Source: Campylobacter sp.
GTDB taxonomy: Bacteria > Campylobacterota > Campylobacteria > Campylobacterales > Campylobacteraceae
Assembly (NCBI GenBank): GCA_021203945.1
Contig: JAJQAF010000205.1
Location: 1 to 5,251 of the forward strand
DNA length: 5,251 bases
Reading direction: 5' to 3'
Positions within the stretch are counted from its first letter, which is position 1. Every line of letters starts with the position of its first letter. Shown here one piece after another: positions 1-5,251 of this stretch. The translations under genes were made by a program, and so were the position numbers. The notes under the pieces are model-generated. The model searched no databases and was not told the origin of the DNA. It saw nothing but the letters and a program-made list of their open reading frames with translations.

Positions 1-507
1 TTGCGAGATAAATCCGTAATCAAAATTTACGTTGTGAGCTATAAAAACGCTCGTACCAAGAAAAATTTTAAATCTCTCAAGAACACTAAGAAGAGAAGGT
101 GCGCCGACTAGATCGTTTTTACTTATGCCTGTTAGCTGGGTAATATTTTCCGGCACGAACGGAGCCGATACGAAGCTTTGAAAACGACCCGTTTCTATTC
201 CGTTTTGGATTTTTATAGCCCCTATTTCGATGATTTGCCCGCTTGTTATACCGCCGCTAGTTTCAATGTCAACGATACAAAATTCTTGCTCGCTAATATC
301 TCGAAACCTCGTTTGTAACTCAATCTCGTTTTGCTCGTTTTTAATAATATCAAGCCCCAAAGTGCGCCAAAACTCAATCTCTCTTACGTCTATGATTTCG
401 GTAAGCTCTTTTATATCCGAAAATTTCATCACGAATTCTTGATAGCTCATGCTATGGGCGGCTAGAGCGGTAAGTAAATTTTCTAAACGCTGTTTTTGTG
501 AATTCAA
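1..507 (-). CDS. dnaQ: DnaQ-family 3'-5' exonuclease, partial (C-terminal part lies off the left edge)
   Basis: Translated by hand from the minus strand: 169 codons are present and the frame runs out of the window at position 1. An N-terminal extension of about 75 residues comes first, then a DEDD-type exonuclease domain. Motif Exo I is D80-I-E82-T at about 259-270, and Exo II is AHNVNFD with D163 near 19-39; the Exo III histidine/aspartate lie beyond the edge. DEDD exonucleases remove 3' nucleotides using two metal ions held by these acids. The family includes the proofreading epsilon subunit of DNA polymerase III, although Campylobacter dnaQ-type genes may instead act as stand-alone exonucleases. 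The frame opens after a TGA at 511-513. The first start is TTG at 505-507, overlapping the rpe stop by 4 nt, which suggests translational coupling. An ATG at 448-450 would drop 19 residues but has no visible Shine-Dalgarno. The family is clear; the start and the epsilon role are less certain. Confidence 0.87.
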   Translation of the reverse strand, partial: MNSQKQRLENLLTALAAHSMSYQEFVMKFSDIKELTEIIDVREIEFWRTLGLDIIKNEQNEIELQTRFRDISEQEFCIVDIETSGGITSGQIIEIGAIKIQNGIETGRFQSFVSAPFVPENITQLTGISKNDLVGAPSLLSVLERFKIFLGTSVFIAHNVNFDYGFISQ

Positions 508-1151
508 AACTCAAGCTTTATTGCGCGAATCGCTTGTTCGTAAGAATTTGAGGAAAAGATATAGTTGCCGGCAACCAAAATATCCGCACCGGCTTCTTCT
601 AAGTCGGGAGCGTTTAGTCCGTTTATGCCGCCATCTACTTCAATAAGACAATTAGCATTTTTTTGATCTATCAACTCACGAAGCGCACGTGTCTTTTGTA
701 TGACAAGAGGCATAAAGCTTTGTCCGCCGAAGCCCGGATTTACGCTCATCAAAAGCACCATATCGACGTCATTTATTATATACTCAAGCGAACTAACTGG
801 CGTATGCGGATTTAGCACGACACCCGGGCTTACTCCGTTTTTTCTAATATGATCTATTAGGCGCATAGGATGCTTTTCTTCTTCAATGTGAAACGTCAAA
901 AATTTTGGTTTTAGCGGCAAAAAAAGATCCGCAAAAAACGTATTGTTTTCAACCATCAGATGGATGTCAAGCGGCTTTGTCGCAGCTTTCGCGACGGCTT
1001 TTACGACCAACGGACCTATCGTGAGATTCGGCACAAAATGTCCGTCCATTACGTCAACGTGGATAAGATCGCAACCGGCATTGCAAATAGCCTCTATCTC
1101 GGCGCGTAAATTTCCGAAATCAGCCGATAAAATACTGGGTGCTACATACAA
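504..1151 (-). CDS. rpe: Ribulose-phosphate 3-epimerase
   Basis: This 215-residue cytosolic TIM-barrel enzyme interconverts ribulose 5-phosphate and xylulose 5-phosphate in the non-oxidative pentose phosphate pathway. Family signatures are present in order: APSILSADF at residues 4-12, HVDVMDG at 31-37, DIHLMV at 62-67, VNPGFGGQ at 137-144 and EVDGGIN at 171-177. The metal and acid/base ligands H31, D33, H64 and D173 are all there, and so are the phosphate-binding loops (GFGG, DGGI and the AGNYIF stretch at 194-199). Length is normal for the family. The start is TTG at 1149-1151, since the nearby ATG is out of frame, and an AAGGAG stands 6 nt upstream. The upstream gene ends 10 nt before this start and its stop codon overlaps that Shine-Dalgarno. 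Downstream, dnaQ overlaps the stop by 4 nt. The rpe-dnaQ order is, from memory, also that of Campylobacter jejuni. Confidence 0.97.
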   Translation of the reverse strand: MYVAPSILSADFGNLRAEIEAICNAGCDLIHVDVMDGHFVPNLTIGPLVVKAVAKAATKPLDIHLMVENNTFFADLFLPLKPKFLTFHIEEEKHPMRLIDHIRKNGVSPGVVLNPHTPVSSLEYIINDVDMVLLMSVNPGFGGQSFMPLVIQKTRALRELIDQKNANCLIEVDGGINGLNAPDLEEAGADILVAGNYIFSSNSYEQAIRAIKLEF

Positions 1152-1157
1152 TTTTAA

Positions 1158-1163
1158 CTCCTT
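1158..1163 (-). promoter_or_regulatory. Ribosome binding site that fixes the TTG start of rpe
   Basis: On the minus strand the sequence reads TAAGGAGTTAAAATTG. AAGGAG is a near-perfect Shine-Dalgarno, 6 nt from the TTG at 1149-1151. The TAA is the stop codon of the upstream STAS/CheX-like gene, so ribosomes finishing that gene stop on top of the rpe ribosome binding site. This supports TTG as the true start and coupling between the two genes. Confidence 0.85.
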
Positions 1164-2532
1164 ATTTGGTTACGAATATTAAGCCGAATTCTTCATTTTT
1201 AATATGAAATTTAGTCAAAGAGCCCTTGCTAACGCGATCAAAAAATCTCTCGTTTATTAAAATTTTCGGCATAGTAACTTTTACGCTCAGCCCTTTTTCT
1301 ATAAAGATAGACAAAATTTTATTCACTATGATATTTAAAATTTGAGAAAATCCGTCTATATAGCCGCCTTCACTATTTTTAGGAGCAAAGATCAGACAAT
1401 TTTTCTCGACTTCATCTCTCTTAATCCCAAAAACAAATCTCATATCAAAATCACCGTAAAACAGCACGCACGCACGAATAAAATCGCCTTCATTAGCCAA
1501 GTCGTAAGTTTGCACTTTAGTATCCGGACAAACTATTTGCGAATTAGCGATCGGCAAAAGCGTATCTATGGTATGCGAGACAATTGACTGTAAAATTTCT
1601 ATGATATTTTTGGTTATATTGGACGGCGCTATTTCAAAAAAACGTTTTTTCACGTATAAAGTCGAATCGTCATCGAAAAATTCACGCAAACTTTTATACA
1701 AAAGCAGGTTTGCAGATTTTAGACTATTTACCAGATCTACCGAAGTGTTATTTTGATTTAATCCGCAAATTACGAGCAAGGCTCCGAATTTAGAGCTTGA
1801 TTGAGATAATTTTATCAAAAATTCGGCTCCCCTCACGTTTAAAGCACTGGTATTATTCACCCAAAATATAAAAAATTTATAGCCGATTTTTAACATATTT
1901 TGATGATAATCTATGTTGAATTGCTCTATAAAATCAGAATCCATTATCCCATCTATCCTATAAACGACCACGTTGTCTTTGATAAAGATTTCTAGAGATT
2001 TTCTGGGCGCTACAAGATGAGTTCTCTTGCTTATGGCATAAGGGCGAGTTTTGCTTACTCTTGAAAATTCTCTCAAATGCTGCGCAACTCTCGGCACATA
2101 TCCGCGTTCGCTTAGCGCTTGCAAAACAAAAGCCCTATGCTCGAAATTTTCATTAAAAACGACTATTTTTTCGTCGGCGTTTATGGCTATTTTGTTGAAA
2201 AACAGTCCGGCTATCTCCTCCGTTTCAAAAAGAGAAAAATTGATCAATTTCGAGCCGATTTTTATCATCAGATCAAACAGACTGTCGTCATAATCGCAAA
2301 TACCGAAATAAATTTTTGTTTGCTTTGAAATTTCGACGTATTTATTTATAGTGCCGGCAAACCAAGCGGGAGTAAAAAAAGTTACGTTTTTTAAAGAAAG
2401 CAAAATACACGTCGTATTTCTGGATATTATCAGATCAATATCTTTTTGAGTTAGATTATCAACAATCGAGTCGCTTTCCAAAAATCCAAACGGACGAAGA
2501 ATCGCCAAAGAGCCGTTAAACGTTATCTTCAT
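1162..2532 (-). CDS. Multidomain STAS-STAS-CheX-like signalling protein (hypothetical)
   Basis: This is a 456-residue protein with no membrane segment or signal peptide. Residues about 1-112 have the alternating strand/helix pattern of a STAS domain (ILLSLKNVTFFTPA near 43-56). Residues 121-157 resemble the first half of a response-regulator receiver domain. Residues about 178-288 form a clearer second STAS domain, where LNVRGAEFL followed by FGALLVICGLNQ and a final SLREFF matches the anti-sigma-antagonist core. Residues about 300-456 resemble CheX/CheC-type chemotaxis phosphatases: a long first helix, a strand pair near 352-370, the helix YIDGFSQILNIIVNKIL at 391-407, and KVTMPKIL at 418-425. 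The CheX active-site E-x-x-N appears as Q397-I-L-N400, so phosphatase activity on CheY-P is doubtful. The start ATG at 2530-2532 lies inside the upstream HDOD gene (17-nt overlap), preceded by a modest AAAAAAGG. Domain calls rest on pattern recognition, not on a search; the CDS itself is secure. Role unknown, probably protein-protein signalling. Confidence 0.75.
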   Translation of the reverse strand: MKITFNGSLAILRPFGFLESDSIVDNLTQKDIDLIISRNTTCILLSLKNVTFFTPAWFAGTINKYVEISKQTKIYFGICDYDDSLFDLMIKIGSKLINFSLFETEEIAGLFFNKIAINADEKIVVFNENFEHRAFVLQALSERGYVPRVAQHLREFSRVSKTRPYAISKRTHLVAPRKSLEIFIKDNVVVYRIDGIMDSDFIEQFNIDYHQNMLKIGYKFFIFWVNNTSALNVRGAEFLIKLSQSSSKFGALLVICGLNQNNTSVDLVNSLKSANLLLYKSLREFFDDDSTLYVKKRFFEIAPSNITKNIIEILQSIVSHTIDTLLPIANSQIVCPDTKVQTYDLANEGDFIRACVLFYGDFDMRFVFGIKRDEVEKNCLIFAPKNSEGGYIDGFSQILNIIVNKILSIFIEKGLSVKVTMPKILINERFFDRVSKGSLTKFHIKNEEFGLIFVTK

Positions 2533-3274
2533 TTAATAAAGCCTTTTTTATGACAATCGCCGTCTCGACACTAGCTTGAACGCTAACATCTGAAATTTTA
2601 TGAAAGCCGAAACGATAAAATTCCGGTCGGCTAAACTCATAATAAAGTAAAATTTTGATATATTCCACAATCTCTTTATCGCGCATGGTTAGCTTATTCA
2701 TATCCCAATCCGCGGCTTGGCAAGCGGTCTCAAAAAATCCGCCTTCTTGATATTGTCTAAAAATTTTATCGTAGCTTACGTCGGTAAGGGTGACAATCTC
2801 GCCAAAGCTATATTTATAGCTTGAAAACACGAGTTCGCAGAGTATTATATTTATCAACATATAAGAAGCTATCGTTAGGTTTCGATGGTTTTTTAATTTC
2901 AAATAATTAAGAAGTTTGTTCCAATCGGATAGAAATCTAGCGTTAAATTCGACAAGCTCAAGAGTGCTTATTTTAAAAATTCCCCATTGCTTCGGTGATT
3001 TTAGAAAAACAAAGTATGAATGAATGATCATTCTAAGCACATCAACGCCGAGCATATGCGAAACGATCGCCAGGTCTTTACTCCGGGAATCTACACCGAA
3101 ATCCGATACTTTCATAAGCGTTAAAAAATAGGCTTTAAAGGCCTTGTCCGAGTTAAAAATTTCGATGACGGCGGCTATATCGCCGCTACTTAGCAACTCT
3201 TCGCATTTGTCTAATGTTTCGTTTTTATGAAAGATATGCTCTAAAATTTTATCGATCTGTTCTTTAAGCGGCAT
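2516..3274 (-). CDS. HDOD-domain-like protein (putative signalling protein)
   Basis: This is a 252-residue, mostly helical, soluble protein. Residues about 25-91 follow the HDOD pattern: an initial helix LLSSGDIAAVIEIFNSD, then a core helix ending KVSDFG at 55-60 (the family usually has NSA.FG here), a loop, and LAIVSHMLGVDVLRMII at 68-84, matching the family's A...LG...L segment. HDOD proteins are relatives of HD phosphohydrolases that lack the catalytic metal-binding residues and act in signalling, and no HD metal motif is visible here. A Campylobacter jejuni HDOD protein (Cj0248, from memory) has been linked to motility and colonisation. The start ATG at 3272-3274 is the first possible one after an in-frame TAA; its Shine-Dalgarno is weak (CGAG). 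It is the first gene of the leftward operon and overlaps the next gene by 17 nt, so the two products probably act together. The HDOD call is moderately sure; the exact function is unknown. Confidence 0.72.
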   Translation of the reverse strand: MPLKEQIDKILEHIFHKNETLDKCEELLSSGDIAAVIEIFNSDKAFKAYFLTLMKVSDFGVDSRSKDLAIVSHMLGVDVLRMIIHSYFVFLKSPKQWGIFKISTLELVEFNARFLSDWNKLLNYLKLKNHRNLTIASYMLINIILCELVFSSYKYSFGEIVTLTDVSYDKIFRQYQEGGFFETACQAADWDMNKLTMRDKEIVEYIKILLYYEFSRPEFYRFGFHKISDVSVQASVETAIVIKKALLNEDNV

Positions 3275-3308
3275 TATAAACTCGGCTGTTTAATTAAAAT
3301 TTACGCGT

Positions 3309-3316
3309 ATTGTATC
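3309..3316 (-). promoter_or_regulatory. Putative sigma70 -10 element for the leftward HDOD-STAS/CheX-rpe-dnaQ operon
   Basis: The minus strand reads GATACAAT, a TACAAT -10 hexamer with the upstream G seen in Campylobacter promoters. It follows A/T-rich runs including TTTTTTAAG around 3326-3334, typical of Campylobacter promoters that lack a conserved -35. Transcription would begin about 3302, leaving a leader of some 28 nt before the ATG at 3274. Inferred from consensus only. Confidence 0.55.
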
Positions 3317-3339
3317 TTTTATTTTCTTAAAAAACAACA

Positions 3340-3378
3340 AAACGATCTAGCGTTTAAATTTGCATTTAAGCGTCGCTT
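3340..3378. repeat. Three overlapping inverted repeats between the divergent promoters, possible operator
   Basis: Three dyads are stacked here. AAACG/CGTTT surrounds ATCTAG at 3340-3355. CGTTTAAAT pairs with ATTTAAGCG across a TTGC spacer at 3351-3372, with one mismatch. AAGCG-T-CGCTT is an 11-nt palindrome at 3368-3378. The half-sites share a CGTTT/CGCTT-like core. They fall between the two -10 elements, the last lying roughly at -36 to -26 of the predicted rpmB start. A regulator could bind here, but short AT-rich dyads also arise by chance. Confidence 0.35.
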
Positions 3379-3390
3379 TGGTTTATTTTG

Positions 3391-3398
3391 GATACAAT
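3391..3398 (+). promoter_or_regulatory. Putative sigma70 -10 element for rpmB-channel-argJ
   Basis: GATACAAT (TACAAT at 3393-3398) follows the T-rich stretch TTTATTTTG, a pattern close to Campylobacter sigma70 promoters. Transcription would start about 3404, giving a leader of roughly 25 nt before the rpmB ATG at 3430. The same octamer GATACAAT serves as the divergent -10 on the other strand. Confidence 0.6.
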
Positions 3399-3429
3399 CA
3401 GCAGAAATTTTTGTTTATAAGGAAAAAAT

Positions 3430-3621
3430 ATGTCAAGAGTATGCGCTATAACAGGCAAAGGTCCTATGGTTGGCAACAACGTAAGTCACGCCAATAATAA
3501 GACAAAAAGAAGATTTTTACCGAATCTTAGAACTATTCGCGTTACGTTGGAAGACGGCACGACTAGAAAGATCAAAGTCGCCGCTTCTACGCTAAGAACT
3601 ATGAAAAAGCAGTCAAACTAA
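3430..3621 (+). CDS. rpmB: 50S ribosomal protein L28
   Basis: This 63-residue basic protein is a component of the large ribosomal subunit. The family start is obvious: [32 protein letters not shown], with the conserved C-x-x-TGK-P-x-GN-VSH-NNKTKR-F-PNL pattern at residues 5-32, then the strand [28 protein letters not shown]. Length is normal for bacterial L28. Only one of the two CxxC pairs of zinc-binding L28 forms could start here, with Cys5; there is no second cysteine, so this is the zinc-free type. An AAGGA lies 6 nt before the ATG. The gene leads the rightward unit, with the channel gene 21 nt downstream. Confidence 0.97.
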   Translation: MSRVCAITGKGPMVGNNVSHANNKTKRRFLPNLRTIRVTLEDGTTRKIKVAASTLRTMKKQSN

Positions 3622-3642
3622 TATGCTAAATAAGAGGAATTT

Positions 3643-4773
3643 ATGTCTTTTCTTACAAGGCTTTTAAAATTCCTCAATTGGTCAAGCTCCTCTAAACCAG
3701 AAATAAGCCTCGATACCGAACTTTACGAACAACTAAAACCTTTTAGATTTCCTCTTATAGCCGTAGTTCTTTTATTGTTATTCGGCTCTTTGGGATACGT
3801 TTTTATAGATAATTTCTCCCTGATAGACGCCTTTTATCAAGCCGGAATGACGTTTACGACGGTCGGTTTTACCGAAGTCGCGCCCATAACGCCAAAGGGT
3901 AGAATTTTTACTATCACTTTTATTTTGATAGGTTTTATGATATTTACGCTCTCCATCGGTGTCGTGGTCGAGGTCTTAAAAAGAGGCACGTTAATAAGCA
4001 TTTTAAAGGAAAGACGCATGCTTTATAAAGTCGCAAGGTTAAAAAACCATTTTGTCATTTGCTATCACAATCTCTATACCATTGAGCTAAGTGCGGAATT
4101 TCGCGAAAACCATATACCTTTCGTAGTCGTCGACGATCGCGAAGACTTGGCGGAAATCGCGCAAATTTACAAATATCCGTATTTCATAAAAGCTCAACCG
4201 CATACCCAAACGGCGTTTTTGAAAACTCACTTGTCAAGCGCAAAGGGACTTATCGCGCTTAGTCCGAATATCGCCGACAATATCGCGCTTATCGCATCGG
4301 TTAGACTTTACGAAAAAGAGCTCAAAAGGCGAAAACCGTATCACGTCATTACAAACTCGGATAGCGAAGACGACACTCAAAGGCTCAAAAAGCTGGGTGC
4401 GGATAACGTAGTAAGTCCGTCTAGGCTGGTAGCTCAGCGTTTAAGCGCCATGAGTGTGCGTCCAGATATGGAAAATCTGCTTGAGCAATTTTTATATAAG
4501 AAAAATTCGCCTATCGACATTGAGGAAATTTTAGTGCCGGATTACTCATGGGTGCGTTTTAAACGCTTAAAAGAAACACATTTAAGAAACATAACAAACG
4601 CCGACGTCGTCGGTATTCGCGATACGAATAATAAATTTATACCGATGCCGAACGGAGATACGTTAATAGGCACAGGCACCAAACTGCTAGTTATCGGCAC
4701 GGTCGATGGCATTCGCCTGACAAAGCGCGTCATAAAAAGCAAACATAAACCGGAGGAATTTAAATATGTTTAA
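3643..4773 (+). CDS. Two-transmembrane RCK-type potassium channel (MthK/KchA-like)
   Basis: This 376-residue inner-membrane ion channel subunit should work as a tetramer. In order: a cytoplasmic N-terminus (1-35), TM1 (about 36-55), the re-entrant pore helix and filter (60-78), TM2 (about 88-111), an RCK N-lobe (about 135-250) and a TrkA-C-like lobe (about 285-365). The filter reads T72-T-V-G-F-T-E78, aligned with TTVGYGD of classical channels, so the second filter glycine is Thr77. The hinge glycine G97 stands 22 residues after filter G75, as in MthK. The RCK strand FVICYHNLYT (137-146) lacks the usual G-x-G-x-x-G, so nucleotide or ligand binding may differ. Helicobacter pylori KchA (HP0490), beside the L28 gene, is probably the orthologue (from memory). 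An AGAGGA lies 4 nt upstream of the ATG; the stop overlaps argJ by 8 nt. Channel identity is firm; potassium selectivity is inferred. Confidence 0.9.
   Translation: MSFLTRLLKFLNWSSSSKPEISLDTELYEQLKPFRFPLIAVVLLLLFGSLGYVFIDNFSLIDAFYQAGMTFTTVGFTEVAPITPKGRIFTITFILIGFMIFTLSIGVVVEVLKRGTLISILKERRMLYKVARLKNHFVICYHNLYTIELSAEFRENHIPFVVVDDREDLAEIAQIYKYPYFIKAQPHTQTAFLKTHLSSAKGLIALSPNIADNIALIASVRLYEKELKRRKPYHVITNSDSEDDTQRLKKLGADNVVSPSRLVAQRLSAMSVRPDMENLLEQFLYKKNSPIDIEEILVPDYSWVRFKRLKETHLRNITNADVVGIRDTNNKFIPMPNGDTLIGTGTKLLVIGTVDGIRLTKRVIKSKHKPEEFKYV
4005..4020 (+). promoter_or_regulatory. Candidate internal ribosome binding site and in-frame ATG for a soluble RCK form
   Basis: AAAGGA at 4005-4010 is followed after 7 nt by ATG at 4018-4020, which is codon Met126 of the channel frame. 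It lies after TM2 and about 10 residues before the first RCK strand. MthK is known to make a soluble RCK subunit from an internal start (Met107) at the equivalent place. Initiation here would yield a protein of 251 residues. Sequence-based inference only. Confidence 0.45.
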
Positions 4774-5251
4774 GATAACGCCCCTTGAAAACGGGTTTGA
4801 AAATATAAAAGGCTTTTATTTCGGCGGGATAAATTACGGCTTTATAAAAGACTCAAACGATCTCGGTTTTATAAGAAGCGACGAACCTGTCGACGTCAGC
4901 GCAAAATTTACGTCAAATAAATTTCAAGCCGCTCCGATTAGACATTTCTTAAAATATCCGCAAAATTTTAAAACGAATTTCATTTTGCTAAATTCCAAAA
5001 ATGCAAACGCTATGACCGGGCAAGCCGGTATAGACGATATAGATTTTTTATTTAAAGAGCTCAAAAAACGCGTAAATTTTAATCCGGTAAATCCGATAAT
5101 GAGCTCAACGGGCGTGATAGGGTATAGGCTAAATACAACCAAAATAGCGAATTGCTTTCATAAATTCGATCTTAATTCACGCAATAGCGACGCCGTAGCA
5201 AAAGCCATAATGACGACCGATAGTTTCAAAAAAGAGCTTGCTTATGAGGTC
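4766..5251 (+). CDS. argJ: Glutamate N-acetyltransferase / ornithine acetyltransferase ArgJ, partial (N-terminal 162 residues)
   Basis: Hand translation from ATG 4766 gives 162 codons open to the right edge. ArgJ transfers the acetyl group from N-acetylornithine to glutamate, recycling acetyl groups in arginine biosynthesis; some forms also use acetyl-CoA. Family motifs visible are KFTSNKFQAAPI at residues 47-58, NSKNANAMTGQAG at 76-88, the oxyanion-hole motif S114-T-G-V-I-G119, and KAIMTTD at 146-152. The autocleavage site, where the family splits before a catalytic threonine in an AT-ML motif near residue 190, lies off the edge. The start is set by GGAGGAA at 4752-4758, 7 nt before the ATG and inside the end of the channel gene; the genes overlap by 8 nt. 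A typical ArgJ has about 400 residues, so well under half is seen. Family assignment is secure; whether the enzyme is mono- or bifunctional cannot be told. Confidence 0.93.
   Translation, partial: MFKITPLENGFENIKGFYFGGINYGFIKDSNDLGFIRSDEPVDVSAKFTSNKFQAAPIRHFLKYPQNFKTNFILLNSKNANAMTGQAGIDDIDFLFKELKKRVNFNPVNPIMSSTGVIGYRLNTTKIANCFHKFDLNSRNSDAVAKAIMTTDSFKKELAYEV

Noticed and set aside
230..646. Open plus-strand frames opposite dnaQ and the end of rpe
   Set aside because: The minus strand carries conserved DnaQ and Rpe motifs over the same bases; the plus frames are low-complexity shadows.
943..1182. Open plus-strand frame opposite the start of rpe
   Set aside because: It lies antisense to a clear rpe, has no Shine-Dalgarno, and its translation has no recognisable domain; shadow of the real gene.
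1342..2328. Several short plus-strand frames opposite the STAS/CheX-like gene
   Set aside because: All are short, mutually overlapping, without ribosome binding sites, and sit under a 456-codon open frame with domain-like structure.
2516..2532. Possible frameshift joining the HDOD and STAS/CheX genes into one protein
   Set aside because: The overlap has an ordinary stop for one gene and an ATG with a modest Shine-Dalgarno for the next, and both products look complete at their ends; overlapping genes are the simpler reading.
3275..3429. Small RNA, riboswitch or tRNA in the intergenic region
   Set aside because: Too short once both promoters and leaders are placed; no cloverleaf or known riboswitch core is visible, only short dyads.
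3622..3642. Terminator between rpmB and the channel gene
   Set aside because: The 21-nt gap has no stem-loop or T-run, only the AGAGGA ribosome binding site.
3837..4019. Minus-strand open frame within the channel gene
   Set aside because: It is antisense to the pore and TM2 codons, which are clearly constrained; no initiation signal.
4542..5142. Minus-strand open frames opposite the channel C-terminus and argJ
   Set aside because: The plus strand encodes TrkA-C and ArgJ motifs here; the minus frames are shadows.

Overview
The window looks like a chromosomal segment of a Campylobacter-type epsilonproteobacterium. Low to middling GC, many AAAATTT-type runs, a C. jejuni-like sigma70 -10 with little recognisable -35, and the gene pairs rpe-dnaQ and rpmB-potassium channel all fit. 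From memory, rpmB is divergent from rpe-dnaQ in C. jejuni, and rpmB sits next to the KchA-type channel gene in Helicobacter pylori. The mixed codon use, with many GAC, GCC and CGC codons, suggests one of the higher-GC species rather than C. jejuni, but this is only an impression.

Layout: one divergent promoter region (about 3275-3429) splits the window into two compact transcription units. Leftward (minus strand) the order is an HDOD-domain protein (3274-2516), a STAS/CheX-like protein (2532-1162), rpe (1151-504) and dnaQ (507 to beyond position 1). Junctions are a 17-nt overlap, a 10-nt gap and a 4-nt overlap, so this reads as one translationally coupled operon. Rightward (plus strand) the order is rpmB (3430-3621), a two-transmembrane RCK-type potassium channel (3643-4773) and argJ (4766 to beyond the right edge), with a 21-nt gap and an 8-nt overlap.

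How the genes relate: rpe (pentose phosphate metabolism), dnaQ (3'-5' exonuclease), rpmB (ribosome) and argJ (arginine biosynthesis) are housekeeping genes. The less ordinary content is the HDOD plus STAS/CheX pair, which looks like a non-catalytic signalling or scaffolding module at the head of the rpe-dnaQ operon, and the potassium channel. The channel has an altered selectivity filter (TVGFT), no glycine nucleotide-binding motif in its RCK domain, and an internal ATG with a good Shine-Dalgarno just ahead of the RCK domain.

No mobile element, tRNA, rRNA, CRISPR array or convincing terminator is visible. No stretch longer than 155 bases lacks a gene. The two edge genes are cut by the window, not broken.
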